DNA of 64,000 nucleotides from Rhinopomastus cyanomelas (GCA_013400115.1 VXBP01010405.1:62001-126000); one strand, 5' to 3'. Numbered from the stretch's first letter, positions 20,791 to 30,163 are shown. The notes: generated from the sequence alone by a model not told the origin. Numbers and translations are program-made.

Positions 20791-21435
20791 CCTGTGTCTG
20801 GAGCATTCTGTAGTCCTGGTACCTGCAGTACTTTTGAGGGTGGTTTTTTCAAAAGGAGAAACTAATCCCAGAGCTTTGCTGCTCCGCTTCCATCACCCTG
20901 CGCTACAACATTGTGAATATTTTCTAGCTTTTCCCTTTCTCTTTACAGCCAAAGTTTTCGGAAGTTTATATAAATTAATAAAATCCCAGGCTCTGTGAAG
21001 CCAATCGTGCTTTGAACAGACTTTTATTGATCTTTCAGGTAAATCTACTGTGAATGTTATGAGCCGAACCCAGATCACCAACTTCAAACAGAATCGGCGG
21101 TACCTGTAGAGAGCTTTCCCTGGCAGACAGGATTTCACTAAAGCCAGCGGAGCAGAGGTGAGGATGAAAAACCCTCTCAATTAACATTTCAGATGCACTG
21201 TGCGTTGAGTGATTTAAGGCAGCTTAAACTATCCCCGTTGTGTTGAGGAGGATGTCATTTCTACAAGATACAGGCACCCGTCGTAGACGAAGGATTAGGA
21301 CCGTCCAAACGCAACGGGAGATTTGCCTCGCTTGGGTTTCACTCTTTTTGCTTGCCTCACTAGGAGGTTACAGCTTCTTTTCCCCAGGTTCTCCAGAGTC
21401 AGAGGAGTTGGGAAGTTTTGGTAGTTCAGAATTAT
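20791..21435. other. Unique non-coding stretch
   Basis: No exon recognised, although TTCTCTTTACAG at 20936-20947 resembles a splice acceptor by chance. Confidence 0.4.
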
Positions 21436-21812
21436 GGAATCACAGAATCATGAGGGATTGGAAGGGACCTCGAAAGATCATCTACTCCAATCCCCCTGAC
21501 ACAGCAGGATCACCCCGACCAAGTCATAAAGTCAGTCAGGGTTAGAAGGGACCACAGGATCATCCAGTTCCAACTCCCCTGCCATGGGCAGGGACACCCC
21601 ACCCTAGATCAGGCTGGCCAGAGCCCCATCCAGCCTGGCCTTAAACACCTCCAGGGATGGGGTCTCCACCACCTCCCTGGGCAACCCATTGTAGGCTCTC
21701 ACCACTCTCACAGTGAAGAACTTCCTCCTCACATCCACTCTAAATCTCCCCATCTCCAGCTTTGCTCCATTGCCCCCAGTCCTGTTGCTACCTGACACCC
21801 TGAAAAGCCCCT
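21436..21812 (-). mobile_element. CR1 family B with a family A tail appended
   Basis: A tail at 21436-21526 joins through GACCAAGTCATAAAGTCAGT (21517-21536) to the B tail (reverse of GGAACTGGATGATCCTGTGG) and the B body. An open remnant from about 21812 to 21604 reads GNGAKLEMGRFRVDVRRKFF and ends VFKARLDGALASLI. Confidence 0.92.
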
Positions 21813-21954
21813 TGGACGGGTTTTTGATGTTGTGAAACACCAGTCCTCAAAGTCCTCATCCAGACCCTGCAGAAATCAGCTGAAGGTGGCCGAATGCTTC
21901 AGAAGGTTTTCACACCAAACCTTTGAAGGGAAAACTAGAAAATGAAGTTCCTGG

Positions 21955-22078
21955 GTAGTTCCTTTTTTCCCTTTTCCTTTTTTTCCATCTTTTTTTCTCT
22001 TTACACCCCTTTTTTTCTTCTTTTTTCCTTTTTTCTCTTTTCTTTCTTTTCTTTTTTAACATGTTTTTTTCATTTCAG
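21955..22078 (+). repeat. T-rich pyrimidine tract
   Basis: CTTTTT-type low complexity with few purines. Open frames through it are artefacts of TTT and CTT codons. Confidence 0.85.
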
Positions 22079-22123
22079 CTTTTCCCAGTGGGTTTCTAAA
22101 GAGCAAAGAGGAGTCAGAAGGAG

Positions 22124-22373
22124 AGATCCTGCTGTGGCAGGGGGATTGGACTAGATGATCTTTCGAGGTCCCTTCCAATCCCTAATGATTCTATGATTCA
22201 GAAATCCTGTTGAAGACAACAAAACACTTGAAGACTCCTGAAAGGCCACTACTAACTGCACAGCTGAGACATCTTCAGTTTGTTTCAGACTATTCAGGAA
22301 ATTCCACAGGGGTATGGAAATTCTAAAGTGTTAAGGAAATTCTAGAGGATTAAGGATTCTGTGATTCTGTGAA
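22124..22373 (+). repeat. Exact 250-bp duplication, copy 1, ends at an N
   Basis: Identical, as far as I can compare by eye, to 22925-23174. Copy 1 runs into the N at 22374. It starts with a stand-alone CR1 A tail (22125-22200). Confidence 0.93.
22125..22200 (+). mobile_element. CR1 family A tail module alone
   Basis: Begins exactly at GATCCTGCTGTGGCAGGGGG and ends at one octamer, so about 75 bp with no ORF2 sequence. The same module is duplicated at 22926. Confidence 0.88.
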
Positions 22374-22374
22374 N
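22374..22374. other. Single N (assembly gap)
   Basis: One undetermined base between the 250-bp repeat and a CTTTTC tract. Confidence 0.95.
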
Positions 22375-22467
22375 CCTTTTCCTTTTCCTTTCCTTTTCCT
22401 TTTCCTTTTCCTTTTCCTTTTCCTTTTCCTTTTCCTTTTCCTTTCCTTTTCCTTTTCCTTTTCCTTT
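22375..22467 (+). repeat. CCTTTT microsatellite
   Basis: Nearly pure hexamer and pentamer CCTTTT/CCTTT run beginning at the N. Confidence 0.93.
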
Positions 22468-22850
22468 TATATATTTTTATTTTTAACGTATTTTATTTTA
22501 TTGTTTCATTTTATTTTTTGTAATTTTTATGTTTGTTTTATTTTATTGTAATTAGTTTTATTTTATTTCATATTGCTTTTATTTATTTTATTTTATATTG
22601 TGTTTGTTTTATTTTACTTTTTTGTTTTCATTTTTTTGCTGTATTTTGTATTATTTTGCTTTGTTTTATTTCCTTTTAATTTATTTTGTTTTATTTCATT
22701 TTGTATTTATTTTGGTTTGTTTTGCTTTTTATTATTTTATTTTATTTTATTTCATTTTACTTTTTTATTTTTGCCATTTTATTCCATGTTATTTCACGTT
22801 ATTTTACTAATTTCATCACGTTTCATTTTTTTTTCAGTTCTGAACTGGAA
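22468..22850 (+). repeat. TTTTA-rich low-complexity block
   Basis: Irregular TTTTATTTTA-type sequence. Its very long hydrophobic open frames (Phe, Leu, Tyr) follow from the composition and are not membrane proteins. Confidence 0.88.
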
Positions 22851-22923
22851 ACTCCCGCAGATCGAAGGCCGAGTGAGAATGTGGACAGCTGACAGAGACT
22901 TGTGGGGTGCCGCAGTATCGCCA
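22761..22923 (+). repeat. Exact 163-bp duplication, copy 1, ends at an N
   Basis: Matches 23522-23684 base for base by eye. Copy 1 ends at the N at 22924, and copy 2 begins right after the N at 23521. Confidence 0.93.
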
Positions 22924-22924
22924 N
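22924..22924. other. Single N (assembly gap)
   Basis: Separates the end of the 163-bp repeat from the start of the second 250-bp repeat. Confidence 0.95.
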
Positions 22925-23174
22925 AGATCCTGCTGTGGCAGGGGGATTGGACTAGATGATCTTTCGAGGTCCCTTCCAATCCCTAATGATTCTATGATTC
23001 AGAAATCCTGTTGAAGACAACAAAACACTTGAAGACTCCTGAAAGGCCACTACTAACTGCACAGCTGAGACATCTTCAGTTTGTTTCAGACTATTCAGGA
23101 AATTCCACAGGGGTATGGAAATTCTAAAGTGTTAAGGAAATTCTAGAGGATTAAGGATTCTGTGATTCTGTGAA
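22925..23174 (+). repeat. Exact 250-bp duplication, copy 2
   Basis: Second copy of 22124-22373; here the sequence continues past the end into AGGACTTCCAGCAGG. Includes the tail module 22926-23001. Confidence 0.93.
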
Positions 23175-23310
23175 AGGACTTCCAGCAGGTTCTTCTTCAA
23201 AGACAATCGAACTCCTAACATATCTTGAGAACATTTATTGGTGACAGGGCACATAGACTCTCTGTAACATAGAGTACGCCGATCAAGTCCAAATGGACTT
23301 TGTGGACGAA

Positions 23311-23520
23311 TTTGGGTTTATTTTATTACATTATAGTTTATGTTGTTGTATTTTGTTTTATTTTGGTTTGTTTTATTTTATTTAGTTGCATTTCATATTG
23401 TTTTAATTTGGTTTATTCTATTTCATATTATATTTATTTTATTTTATTTAAATGTAATTTATTTAATTAATCTTTTCTTTTTTCTTCTTTTCTTTTTTTT
23501 CTTTTCTTTTCTTTTCTTTT
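23311..23520 (+). repeat. TTTTA and TTTTC low-complexity block
   Basis: TTTTATT-rich, then TCTTTT-rich up to the N at 23521. It resembles 22375-22760 but with the two parts in opposite order. Confidence 0.88.
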
Positions 23521-23521
23521 N
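23521..23521. other. Single N (assembly gap)
   Basis: Third one-base gap, immediately before the second 163-bp repeat. Confidence 0.95.
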
Positions 23522-23684
23522 TTTTTTATTTTTGCCATTTTATTCCATGTTATTTCACGTTATTTTACTAATTTCATCACGTTTCATTTTTTTTTCAGTT
23601 CTGAACTGGAAACTCCCGCAGATCGAAGGCCGAGTGAGAATGTGGACAGCTGACAGAGACTTGTGGGGTGCCGCAGTATCGCCA
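23522..23684 (+). repeat. Exact 163-bp duplication, copy 2
   Basis: Continues past its end into unique sequence (GGATTCATGGAGG), so this copy is the one joined to the right flank. Confidence 0.93.
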
Positions 23685-24140
23685 GGATTCATGGAGGTTC
23701 ACCCGAACGCTCAGCAGACTTTCCAAATCCAATTAAGCAGAGGGACCGTTCCCTATGTAATAAAAATGATGAGTGTGACAACAACCCTTTCACAGCTGAC
23801 CCATCACTTAAAGCAAGGATGAGTGAGCCCGCTCGGCCATAAAGAGAAATGAATGGCCACGCTTGCCATTCACACCGCCTCCTCACTTCCTCCCGTGCTG
23901 GAAGCAGAGTGGAGCAATTTCTCTTATTGTTCAACAATTGGCACCTGGAAGTAATTGATGTTCGCAGGGACAGAGTGATGTGAGAGCTCCACGGTGTAAA
24001 ACAGGAGTTCAGATGGTCTGAGTAGACCTGAGTAGGTGCAGGATCAGGACTGGTTATCCAGAGGGCAGTTGGCTTCCTCGTGGGGTGTATTGGCACGCAT
24101 AAATTTCCTCACTATTATACAACACCAGCAGTGGTCGTTC
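23685..24140. other. Unique non-coding stretch
   Basis: No repeat or exon recognised. Confidence 0.45.
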
Positions 24141-24342
24141 AAGAGCTCATCCAGTCCAATCCCCCTGCCACAGCAGGATCACCTAGACCAAGTTGCACAG
24201 GAGCACATCCAGGCAGGTTTTAAACATCTCTAGAGGAGGAAACTCCACAACACCCCTGGGCAGCCCTTCTGTCACCCTCCCTGTGAAGAAGTTCCTTCTC
24301 AGATTGATGTGGAACCTCCAGTATTCCAGCTGACATCTGTTG
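24141..24342 (-). mobile_element. CR1 family A lacking its extreme 3' end
   Basis: Starts at GAGCTCATCCAGTCCAATCC without octamers or the GGGATTGGAAGG segment, and runs into the ORF2 C-terminus (GAAGTTCCTTCTCAGATTGA). An opposite-sense tail follows directly. Confidence 0.88.
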
Positions 24343-24430
24343 TCTAGGTGATCCTGCTGTGGCAGCGGGATTGGACTAGATGATCTTTCGAGGTCCCTTC
24401 CAATCCCTGATGGTCCGTGATTCTGTGAGA
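24343..24430 (+). mobile_element. CR1 family A tail (foldback partner)
   Basis: TCTAGGTGATCCTGCTGTGG to GTCCGTGATTCTGTGAG. Positions 24343-24381 are the reverse complement of 24149-24187 with about two mismatches. Confidence 0.9.
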
Positions 24431-24976
24431 CTTTGGAGGCAAAGCTGCCCCTTTACTTCAAGGCAACAACCAACCAGCACTTATGAAACAGCAGTTCTTG
24501 TCGTGTGATAGAACCCTTGACAGCAACATTTCAGTTCCAGTAGGAACTCTGAGAAAGAAGTTAAATAGCAGGAAGTGCCTGGTGGTGTAAAGTCTGATGG
24601 TCCTGATTCCAGTCGTCGGTGACTACCGCAAAGACGCGCTGAAGCGAGGGGATGCTCCTGCAGCAGGGGCACCTGTGAGCTGCCAGCTGTGTCCCGGGAT
24701 GGGAAAGTTGTGTTTTAACACCGAGAGGGGCTCTTTGTGATGGGGCTGGGAGGGAAAAGCCAACAGTTTTGCTCTGATTTCTCACTGTGGTTTTCCTCAA
24801 TGGGAAATCAGACACACTGGTACTCGGGAGTGAGGGCATTATAATCCAGATTAAAGCTGGAAGGTGGTGCAGGTGAAGATGAGGTAGTTTATCACATTGA
24901 GATCTTATGCTGATGTCAGTCTTCACTGGATTGGTACCAAAGCCTGGTTTGGAGGAGAGAGTCGGCGTCCAATTTG
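24431..24976. other. Unique non-coding stretch
   Basis: No feature recognised. Confidence 0.4.
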
Positions 24977-25064
24977 GAATGGAACTGGACCAGGTGATCT
25001 TTAGGGATCCCTTCCAAACCCTAATGTTCTGTGATTCTGTGAACTGGACTAGTGACTCTGTGAT
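24977..25064 (+). mobile_element. CR1 family A tail, diverged
   Basis: GGAACTGGACCAGGTGATCT, CCCTTCCAAACCCTAATG and several octamers (GTTCTGTGATTCTGTG). Confidence 0.82.
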
Positions 25065-25144
25065 TCATCTGGAGGATGATTAACTGGTATCAACTTGCTG
25101 GAGGAGGTATCAGCCACACAGACATTAAAATATCTGGGTGAAAG

Positions 25145-25637
25145 AAAGTGAAATAAAATACTTTATAAAAATAAAGGAAAAAGTAAATTTAAAACTAACT
25201 TAAAAATGAAATAAAATTAAGATGGTAGAATCATTAGATCATAATCATAAAATAAATAAAATAGAATAGAAAATAAACAAAGTAGAATATAGAATAAATA
25301 AAAGTAGAAGGACATATGCAACAGCCTAGAAAAGGAAATAGAAAAGAAAATAAAGTATAAAAATGGAAAATAAAATAGAAAAAAAATGAAATATAAGAGA
25401 AAATAAAATATAAAAATGGAAAGTGAAATAGAAAAAAGACATATAAAAGAGAAAAGAAAATAAAATAGAAGAGAAAATTAAATATGAAATACAATGCCAT
25501 ATAAAACATAAAATAAAATACAAAATAAAATGAAATAGAAAACAAAACATAAAATAAAACAAAATAGAAAATAAGAAATAAAATAAAAATAAAATATTAA
25601 ATAAAATATTAAATAAAATTTAAAAATTAATAATATA
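25145..25637 (+). repeat. AAATA-rich low-complexity block, about 490 bp
   Basis: AAAATAAAATA-type sequence, the complement in composition of the T-rich blocks at 22.5-23.5 kb. Phe/Tyr-rich minus-strand frames are artefacts. Confidence 0.9.
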
Positions 25638-25640
25638 GAC

Positions 25641-26548
25641 ATTTTAACCCCACTAACAATCTGGAGACATGAAAACCAGCTGAATGAAAGTCCATCTTGC
25701 CGGGTAAGAAGTGACTTTCTTAGGTGCCACAAGCCACAGGCATGTGTGTGAACAGCATCACCCTCCCCGTAAGGGTCACGAGGCTGCAGGTCCTGAAGCC
25801 AAACCAGGGCGCAGCCTCACAACCTCTAGAACAACAGTGAAGCTCCGCGGAGACGCTGCGAGTGTGCCGAAAGGAAGGGTCTCTCGACGCCGCTTTCAAC
25901 AGTAAATGACACTGTCGTACTTCAAGACAGACACGAGGCCCCAAGTCAACACTATTTCAGAGATGAATTACCGAGAAGACTGCTACAAACCTGTCTTCCT
26001 CCAAACAGGAATTAAGGTGACAGGGTACTCGCGGGACTGAGGCAAGTTGAAAGGAGCTGTGCTGCGACTCTGAAGTTAAAGCTGACTCCTTTAATTTCAC
26101 ATTCTTTGCCTCACAAAGACAAAGGAAAAAAGCCACCCAACACAAACGCCGCAGCCCATGCGTGAAAATCCCTCCCCAAACCAAACCGATGCTGAACACA
26201 ACGTCCTCGGAGAGGACGATCAGTCATCAGCCTGGGCTGTAGGCAGCGTGTTGGCATCGCTTGAGAAGAACCATGTGAAGCCCCAAATTCACGACAGAAG
26301 CTTCTGAAGAGCAACTATCTGAAACGAGCTCGTGCCGTCCCACATGACACCCTTGTCTCTAAATTGGAGAGAAATACATGTGAAGGATGGACCACACAGT
26401 GGATAAGGGGTTGGCTGGGTAGTCACATGCAGAGTGTTCAAGTCAATGCAGATTGGGTGTACCCTCAGATTTGCTGAAGACATCAAGCTGTGTGGTGTAG
26501 GCTTTGAATCATAGATTCTTACATGTTGGAAAAGTTCTCCAAGATCAT
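25641..26548. other. Unique non-coding stretch
   Basis: Around 25780-25900 the sequence is CpG-richer (CTCCGCGGAGACGCTGCG). No exon or CR1 recognised. Confidence 0.4.
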
Positions 26549-26684
26549 CACAGAACATTAGGGATTGGTAGGGACCTCAAAAGATCATCTAGTTCAATCT
26601 CTCTGCCAGAGCAGGATCACCTAGACTAAGTTGCACAGGAACATCTCCAGGTGGGTTCTAAACTTCTCCAGGGAAGGAGGCTCC
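26549..26684 (-). mobile_element. CR1 family A, short copy
   Basis: CAGAACATTAGGGATTGGTA to TCCAGGGAAGGAGGCTCC. Confidence 0.9.
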
Positions 26685-26846
26685 ATAGAGTCACATTGTG
26701 TGTCGGGCTACAAGAAACCTTTAATGGTCATCTAGTCCAAATCCCCTGCACTGAGCAAAGACATCTCTTTACAGGTTGCTCAGAGCCCCATCAAACCTGC
26801 CTCCAAGAATGGAGCTTCTACCACATCTCTGGGCAAACTCTTCCAA
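26685..26846 (-). mobile_element. Old CR1 fragment
   Basis: GGTCATCTAGTCCAAATCCC, CAGGTTGCTCAGAGCCCCAT and ACCACATCTCTGGGCAAAC, an older layout abutting the family A copy with the same orientation. Confidence 0.8.
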
Positions 26847-26875
26847 GATCATCAAATCCAACCATGAATCTGAAC

Positions 26876-27187
26876 AAGAACAACCCCAGGTACCAATATA
26901 GGTTGGGGACTGATCTGTTGGAGAGCAGCGGAGGAGAAAGGGACCTGGAGGTTCTGGTGGCCAGCAGGATGACCAGGAGCCAGCAACGGGCTCTTGTGGC
27001 CAAGAAGACCAACAGCATCATGGAGTGGATTAGTAGTGGGTTGGTTAGTAGATGGAGAGAGATCCTTCTCCTCCTCTACTCTGTCCTAGTGAAACCACAT
27101 CTGGAATGTTGTGTCCAGTTTTGGCCCCTCAGTTTCAGATGGACACAGAGCTGCTGGACAGAGTCCAGCACAGAGCCACAGAGATGA
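26876..27187 (+). pseudogene. CR1 ORF2 remnant before the insert
   Basis: Open region reading RLGTDLLESSGGERDLEVLV, SRMTRSQQRALVAKKTNSIM, RWREILLLLYSVLVKPHLEC and CVQFWPLSFRW. A frameshift near 27135 moves the continuation (MDTELLDRVQHRATEM, EERLREVGLLSLEE) into another frame. In intact CR1 this is the ORF2 segment after the RT palm. It has no catalytic motifs and is dead. Confidence 0.82.
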
Positions 27188-27252
27188 GTAATGGAGTGAA
27201 GCATCTCCCTAATGAGGAAAGGCTGAGGGAGGTGGGTCTCTTGAGCTTGGAA

Positions 27253-27408
27253 GAGAGGCTGGCTCAGTTGGTAGGATCTCTGCATCTCCAGGGTTGTGGA
27301 TCTGAGCCACCGTGTAGGACAGCACATCTTCAGACAGTCTGGGTACACCAGGTACTGTAAGCTTACTCTGCTCCTGCAGTGGGGGGTGGACTTGGATGAT
27401 CTTTTGAG
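27253..27408 (+). mobile_element. Putative tRNA-Lys-derived SINE with CR1-like tail
   Basis: The head at 27253-27318 resembles tRNA-Lys(CTT). Box A TGGCTCAGTTGG (27260-27271) fits TRGCNNAGYNGG exactly. CCAGGGTTGTGG precedes a decayed box B GATCTGAGCC (27299-27308), three transitions away from GGTTCGAGCC. The start-to-start A-B distance of about 39 bp is shorter than in a tRNA, matching a gap around the anticodon stem. An unrecognised body (27319-27367) leads to CTGCTCCTGCAG and GGACTTGGATGATCTTTTGA (27388-27407), close to the CR1 A tail. Head, body and LINE tail is the standard SINE layout. Only one copy is seen, so it could be a chance chimera. Confidence 0.55.
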
Positions 27409-27649
27409 GAACCTCCTCTGTTCACATCAATATGGGAAGACACTCCACAGTGAGGGTGACAGAGCACTGCAACAGGCTGCCCAGAGGGGTGTAAGTCTCC
27501 TTCTCTGGAGGTTTAAAAGCCACCTGGATGTGTTCCTGAGTGACTTGGTCTGGGTGATCCTGCTGTGGACTGGATGATCTTTCAAGGTCCCTTCCAATCC
27601 CTAATGAGTTAATGACTCTATGACTACATCCCAGACAACATCACCCGCA

Positions 27650-27765
27650 GGTCTATTGAAGTAATTCTGCCCTTCTACTACCCTGTGGGTGCAAATCCAG
27701 AAGAGGACAGCAAAGATGAGTAGGGAGCTGGAGCAACTTTCCTATGAAGACAAACTCTCCCTTCC
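27650..27765 (+). mobile_element. Old CR1 fragment, diverged
   Basis: GTCTATTGAAGTAATTCTGC, AATCCAGAAGAGGACAGCAA and GGAGCTGGAGCAACTTTCCT correspond to the ORF2 stretch just before ELGLFSLE, with deletions. Confidence 0.65.
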
Positions 27766-28552
27766 AAGATGTGGATCCACACGTCCATCCCTGTAAGTTG
27801 TGGCTTGATGCCTCAACTCTGTCTTTATCCCAAGACAAATAGGGACATTCACATTGTTTAGAAAATATTCCTCTCCTTATCATCTCCCCAAGAGGTCAAA
27901 TCATGCCAGTGGGAGGGGATGCAACAGAGAGACTAAGGGACGAGAAAATAAAGAGGAGGAGGATAAGCAGTTCCAGGATGCAGAAGATTTCTGTCCCATC
28001 CCCTCATATTTTTCATATCTCACAACACTTACCATCTGACATATGTTTTTCCATTTGATTCCACACCACTCAGAGAAAACTCACAATTCTCACATCTCCA
28101 CCAAACGCTTACAGGCCCAATATGCTTTGGGTGAAGATGTTTTCTTTTCTTTGTACTGTTAAGAAAAGAAAAGTGAAGCTTTTTGATATCAATCAGATGC
28201 AAATTCTGTCAGCCCACTGAAAATATTTTGAACAGGTTTATTTTTATGTAGAAACTACTGAGGGTTTTTTTTTCCAAGCGCTTTATGGCCGGTCTGTCTT
28301 TGTTACTATTTAAGATAAGAAAACCACATTATTTAAACATCCTCCAGTTTTCGATAGTGTTGCCTGAGTAGGAGATGTTTGATGTTTGTAGGTTTTCTTT
28401 TGTAAGGTTCTTCCATTCTGCCCACTCCGTTCTGTTGCTCAAACTGGTGGGTTGGTGAATACAGAGGATGTGAGGGTTTGCACTGTATCAGGTTTATGAC
28501 TGATGTGAGGATGGAAGGAAGGAGTTGTGTTTTCCTCTACTACAGCAAACTG
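27766..28552. other. Unique non-coding stretch
   Basis: No exon or CR1 recognised; T-run at 28266-28273. Confidence 0.45.
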
Positions 28553-29007
28553 TTCGCTGTAGGCTGAGAGAGGTTCTCCTCCTGCTCTGCTCTGCCCTGC
28601 TGAGACCACAGCTGGAATCTTGTGTCCACTTCTGCACCCCTCAGTTCCAGAAGGACACAGAGCTGCTGGAGAGAGTCCAGCACAGAGCCACTGAGATGAT
28701 GAAGGGAGGGGAGCATCTCTATGCTGAGGAAGGGCTGACAGAGCAGCATATCTTGAGCTTGTACAAAAAGAGAGTGAGGGGTGACTTCACTAATGTTGAT
28801 AAATATGTGAAGGGCAGGTGTCAGGAGGAGGAAGCCAGGCTTTGCTCATTGTCATCTACTGATAGGACAAGGGGCAACGGGTGTAAGCTGGAACAGAGGA
28901 GGTTCTACATCAGTCTGAGATGGAACTTCTTCCTGATGAGGGTGACAGAGCCATGGAAGGGTCTGCCCAGGGGGGGTTGTGGAGTCTCCTTCTCTGGAGA
29001 CATTTAA
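28525..29007 (+). pseudogene. CR1 ORF2 C-terminal remnant, 160 open codons
   Basis: Longest uninterrupted CR1 frame among plus-strand copies: LREVLLLLCSALLRPQLES, CVHFCTPQFQKDTELLERV, QHRATEMMKGGEHL, RVRGDFTNVDKYVKGRCQEE and LEQRRFYISLRWNFF. Near 28975 an extra G in the G-run shifts the frame, so VESPSLE is lost and the natural C-terminus lies in another frame. No RT or endonuclease part. Confidence 0.83.
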
Positions 29008-29127
29008 AACCTACCTGGACATCTCCCTGGGTGACTCAGTCTAGGGGACCCTGTTGTGTCAGGGGGATTGGACTGGATGATCTTTTGAGGTCCCTTCCAA
29101 CCCCTAATGTTCTGTGATTCTGTAATT
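28553..29127 (+). mobile_element. CR1 family A, about 575 bp
   Basis: Begins in TTCGCTGTAGGCTGAGAG and runs through ORF2 to TGTGATTCTGTAATTG. The A tail reads GGGGACCCTGTTGTGTCAGG. Confidence 0.93.
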
Positions 29128-29336
29128 GAGCTAACAGTGTCTGCTAGAATGGAGAGCAGTAATATGACAGTCTTCTGGCAGCAGAAGAGAAATCTCAGCC
29201 TAAAAAACATACCCAGAAATAAATATTCGAGTGGTTAGCTGGTACAACCCTGCTTTGATGCACCGGGTCTGCGAGCAACACACAAACTATCTTGGGAATA
29301 AGAACTTGGATCGTAGTCACACTGTGGTGTGTGTAG

Positions 29337-29826
29337 AATCACTCTGGCTGGAAATGACCTACATGAGCATCAAGTCCAGCCCTCATCCCAACAGCTCCCT
29401 GAGCCCTAGACCATGACCTCAAGTGCTCTAGCTACTCAGTTTTCAAACATCTTCAGGGATGGGGACTCCATCAGCTCCCTGGGCAGCCTGTTCCAGTGTC
29501 CTACCACTGTCTCTTAGAACTTCATCCTAAGATCCAAACTAAACTTCCTCATGACAAAACTTGAAACCATTTCCCCTGGTCCTATCATGAGTAATTTGGG
29601 AGAAGAGACCAGCACCAGCCTCCCTACAACCTCCTTTTAGGCAGCTGTAGAGAGCAAGAAGCCTCCTTTTTTTCTGGACCAAATAACCCCAGTTCCCTCA
29701 GCTGCTCTTCACAGAGCCTGTTTTCCAGCCCTCTCCCCATCCTTGTTGCTCTTCTCTAGATCACTCCAGCCCCTCAATGTCCTTCTTATACTGTGGTGCC
29801 CAGACCTAGACACAGTTTTGTCTTTG
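29337..29826 (-). mobile_element. Old CR1, about 490 bp
   Basis: AATCACTCTGGCTGGAAATG, GGGCAGCCTGTTCCAGTGTC, CCCCAGTTCCCTCAGCTGCT and TCCTTCTTATACTGTGGTGC. Family is different from A, B and C; its 3' end is the ATGACCTACATGAGCATCAA type. Confidence 0.87.
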
Positions 29827-29932
29827 AGAAGCCAAGTCTAGTGGGAGGTCTCCCTGCCCATGACAGGGGGCTTGGAATTCGTTGATCTTCGAGGTCTTTT
29901 CCAACCCCAGTCATTCTGATCCTCTGATTCTG
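29827..29932 (+). mobile_element. Old CR1 tail
   Basis: TCTCCCTGCCCATGACAGGG, GGAATTCGTTGATCTTCGAG and TCATTCTGATCCTCTGATTC, oriented opposite to the preceding element. Confidence 0.8.
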
Positions 29933-29934
29933 TG

Positions 29935-29993
29935 CTTGGACTGGATGATCTTTCGAGGTCCCTTCCAATCCCTAATGTTCTATGATTCTGTGA
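29935..29993 (+). mobile_element. CR1 family A tail, very short
   Basis: Begins at CTTGGACTGGATGATCTTTC within the tail itself and ends TTCTATGATTCTGTGATC. It follows the octamers of the previous tail. Confidence 0.85.
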
Positions 29994-30103
29994 TCTTTGG
30001 CCAGCCAAAGTCAATGTTTGATTTAGGAATGTTGTAGATGGCACTCCTGGACCTGAACAAGCTTTAGTTCAGATTGTTTTGGCTAACTGATGACCACGTA
30101 TTA

Positions 30104-30163
30104 GATCATAGAATCATAGAATCATTAGGGATTGGAAGGGACCTCGAAAGATCATCTAGTCCC
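30104..30163 (-). mobile_element. CR1 family A tail, about 60 bp
   Basis: Octamers to GATCATCTAGTCC, then unrelated sequence. An ultra-short copy. Confidence 0.87.

Larger units (their letters stand above)
26873..27625 (+). mobile_element. CR1 family A, long copy, interrupted by a SINE-like insert
   Basis: Starts at ATCTGAACAAGAACAACC (codons for LNKNNPRYQYR), runs through ORF2 to AGCTTGGAAGAGA near 27256, is interrupted by a tRNA-like segment, resumes at CACATCAATATGGGAAG (27424) and ends with the A tail. A deletion removes part of GTGGCAGGGGGATTGG (27562-27575). About 140 bp of CR1 expected at the insertion point are missing. Confidence 0.88.

Noticed and set aside
20936..20950. Splice-acceptor-like TTCTCTTTACAG
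   Set aside because: No open frame with a plausible donor follows, and such motifs are common by chance.
22369..23822. Long Phe/Leu/Tyr-rich open frames resembling membrane proteins
   Set aside because: They follow CTTTTC and TTTTA low-complexity DNA, cross N positions and have no start context or domain.
25234..25732. Minus-strand hydrophobic open frames
   Set aside because: Composition artefact of the AAATA-rich block.
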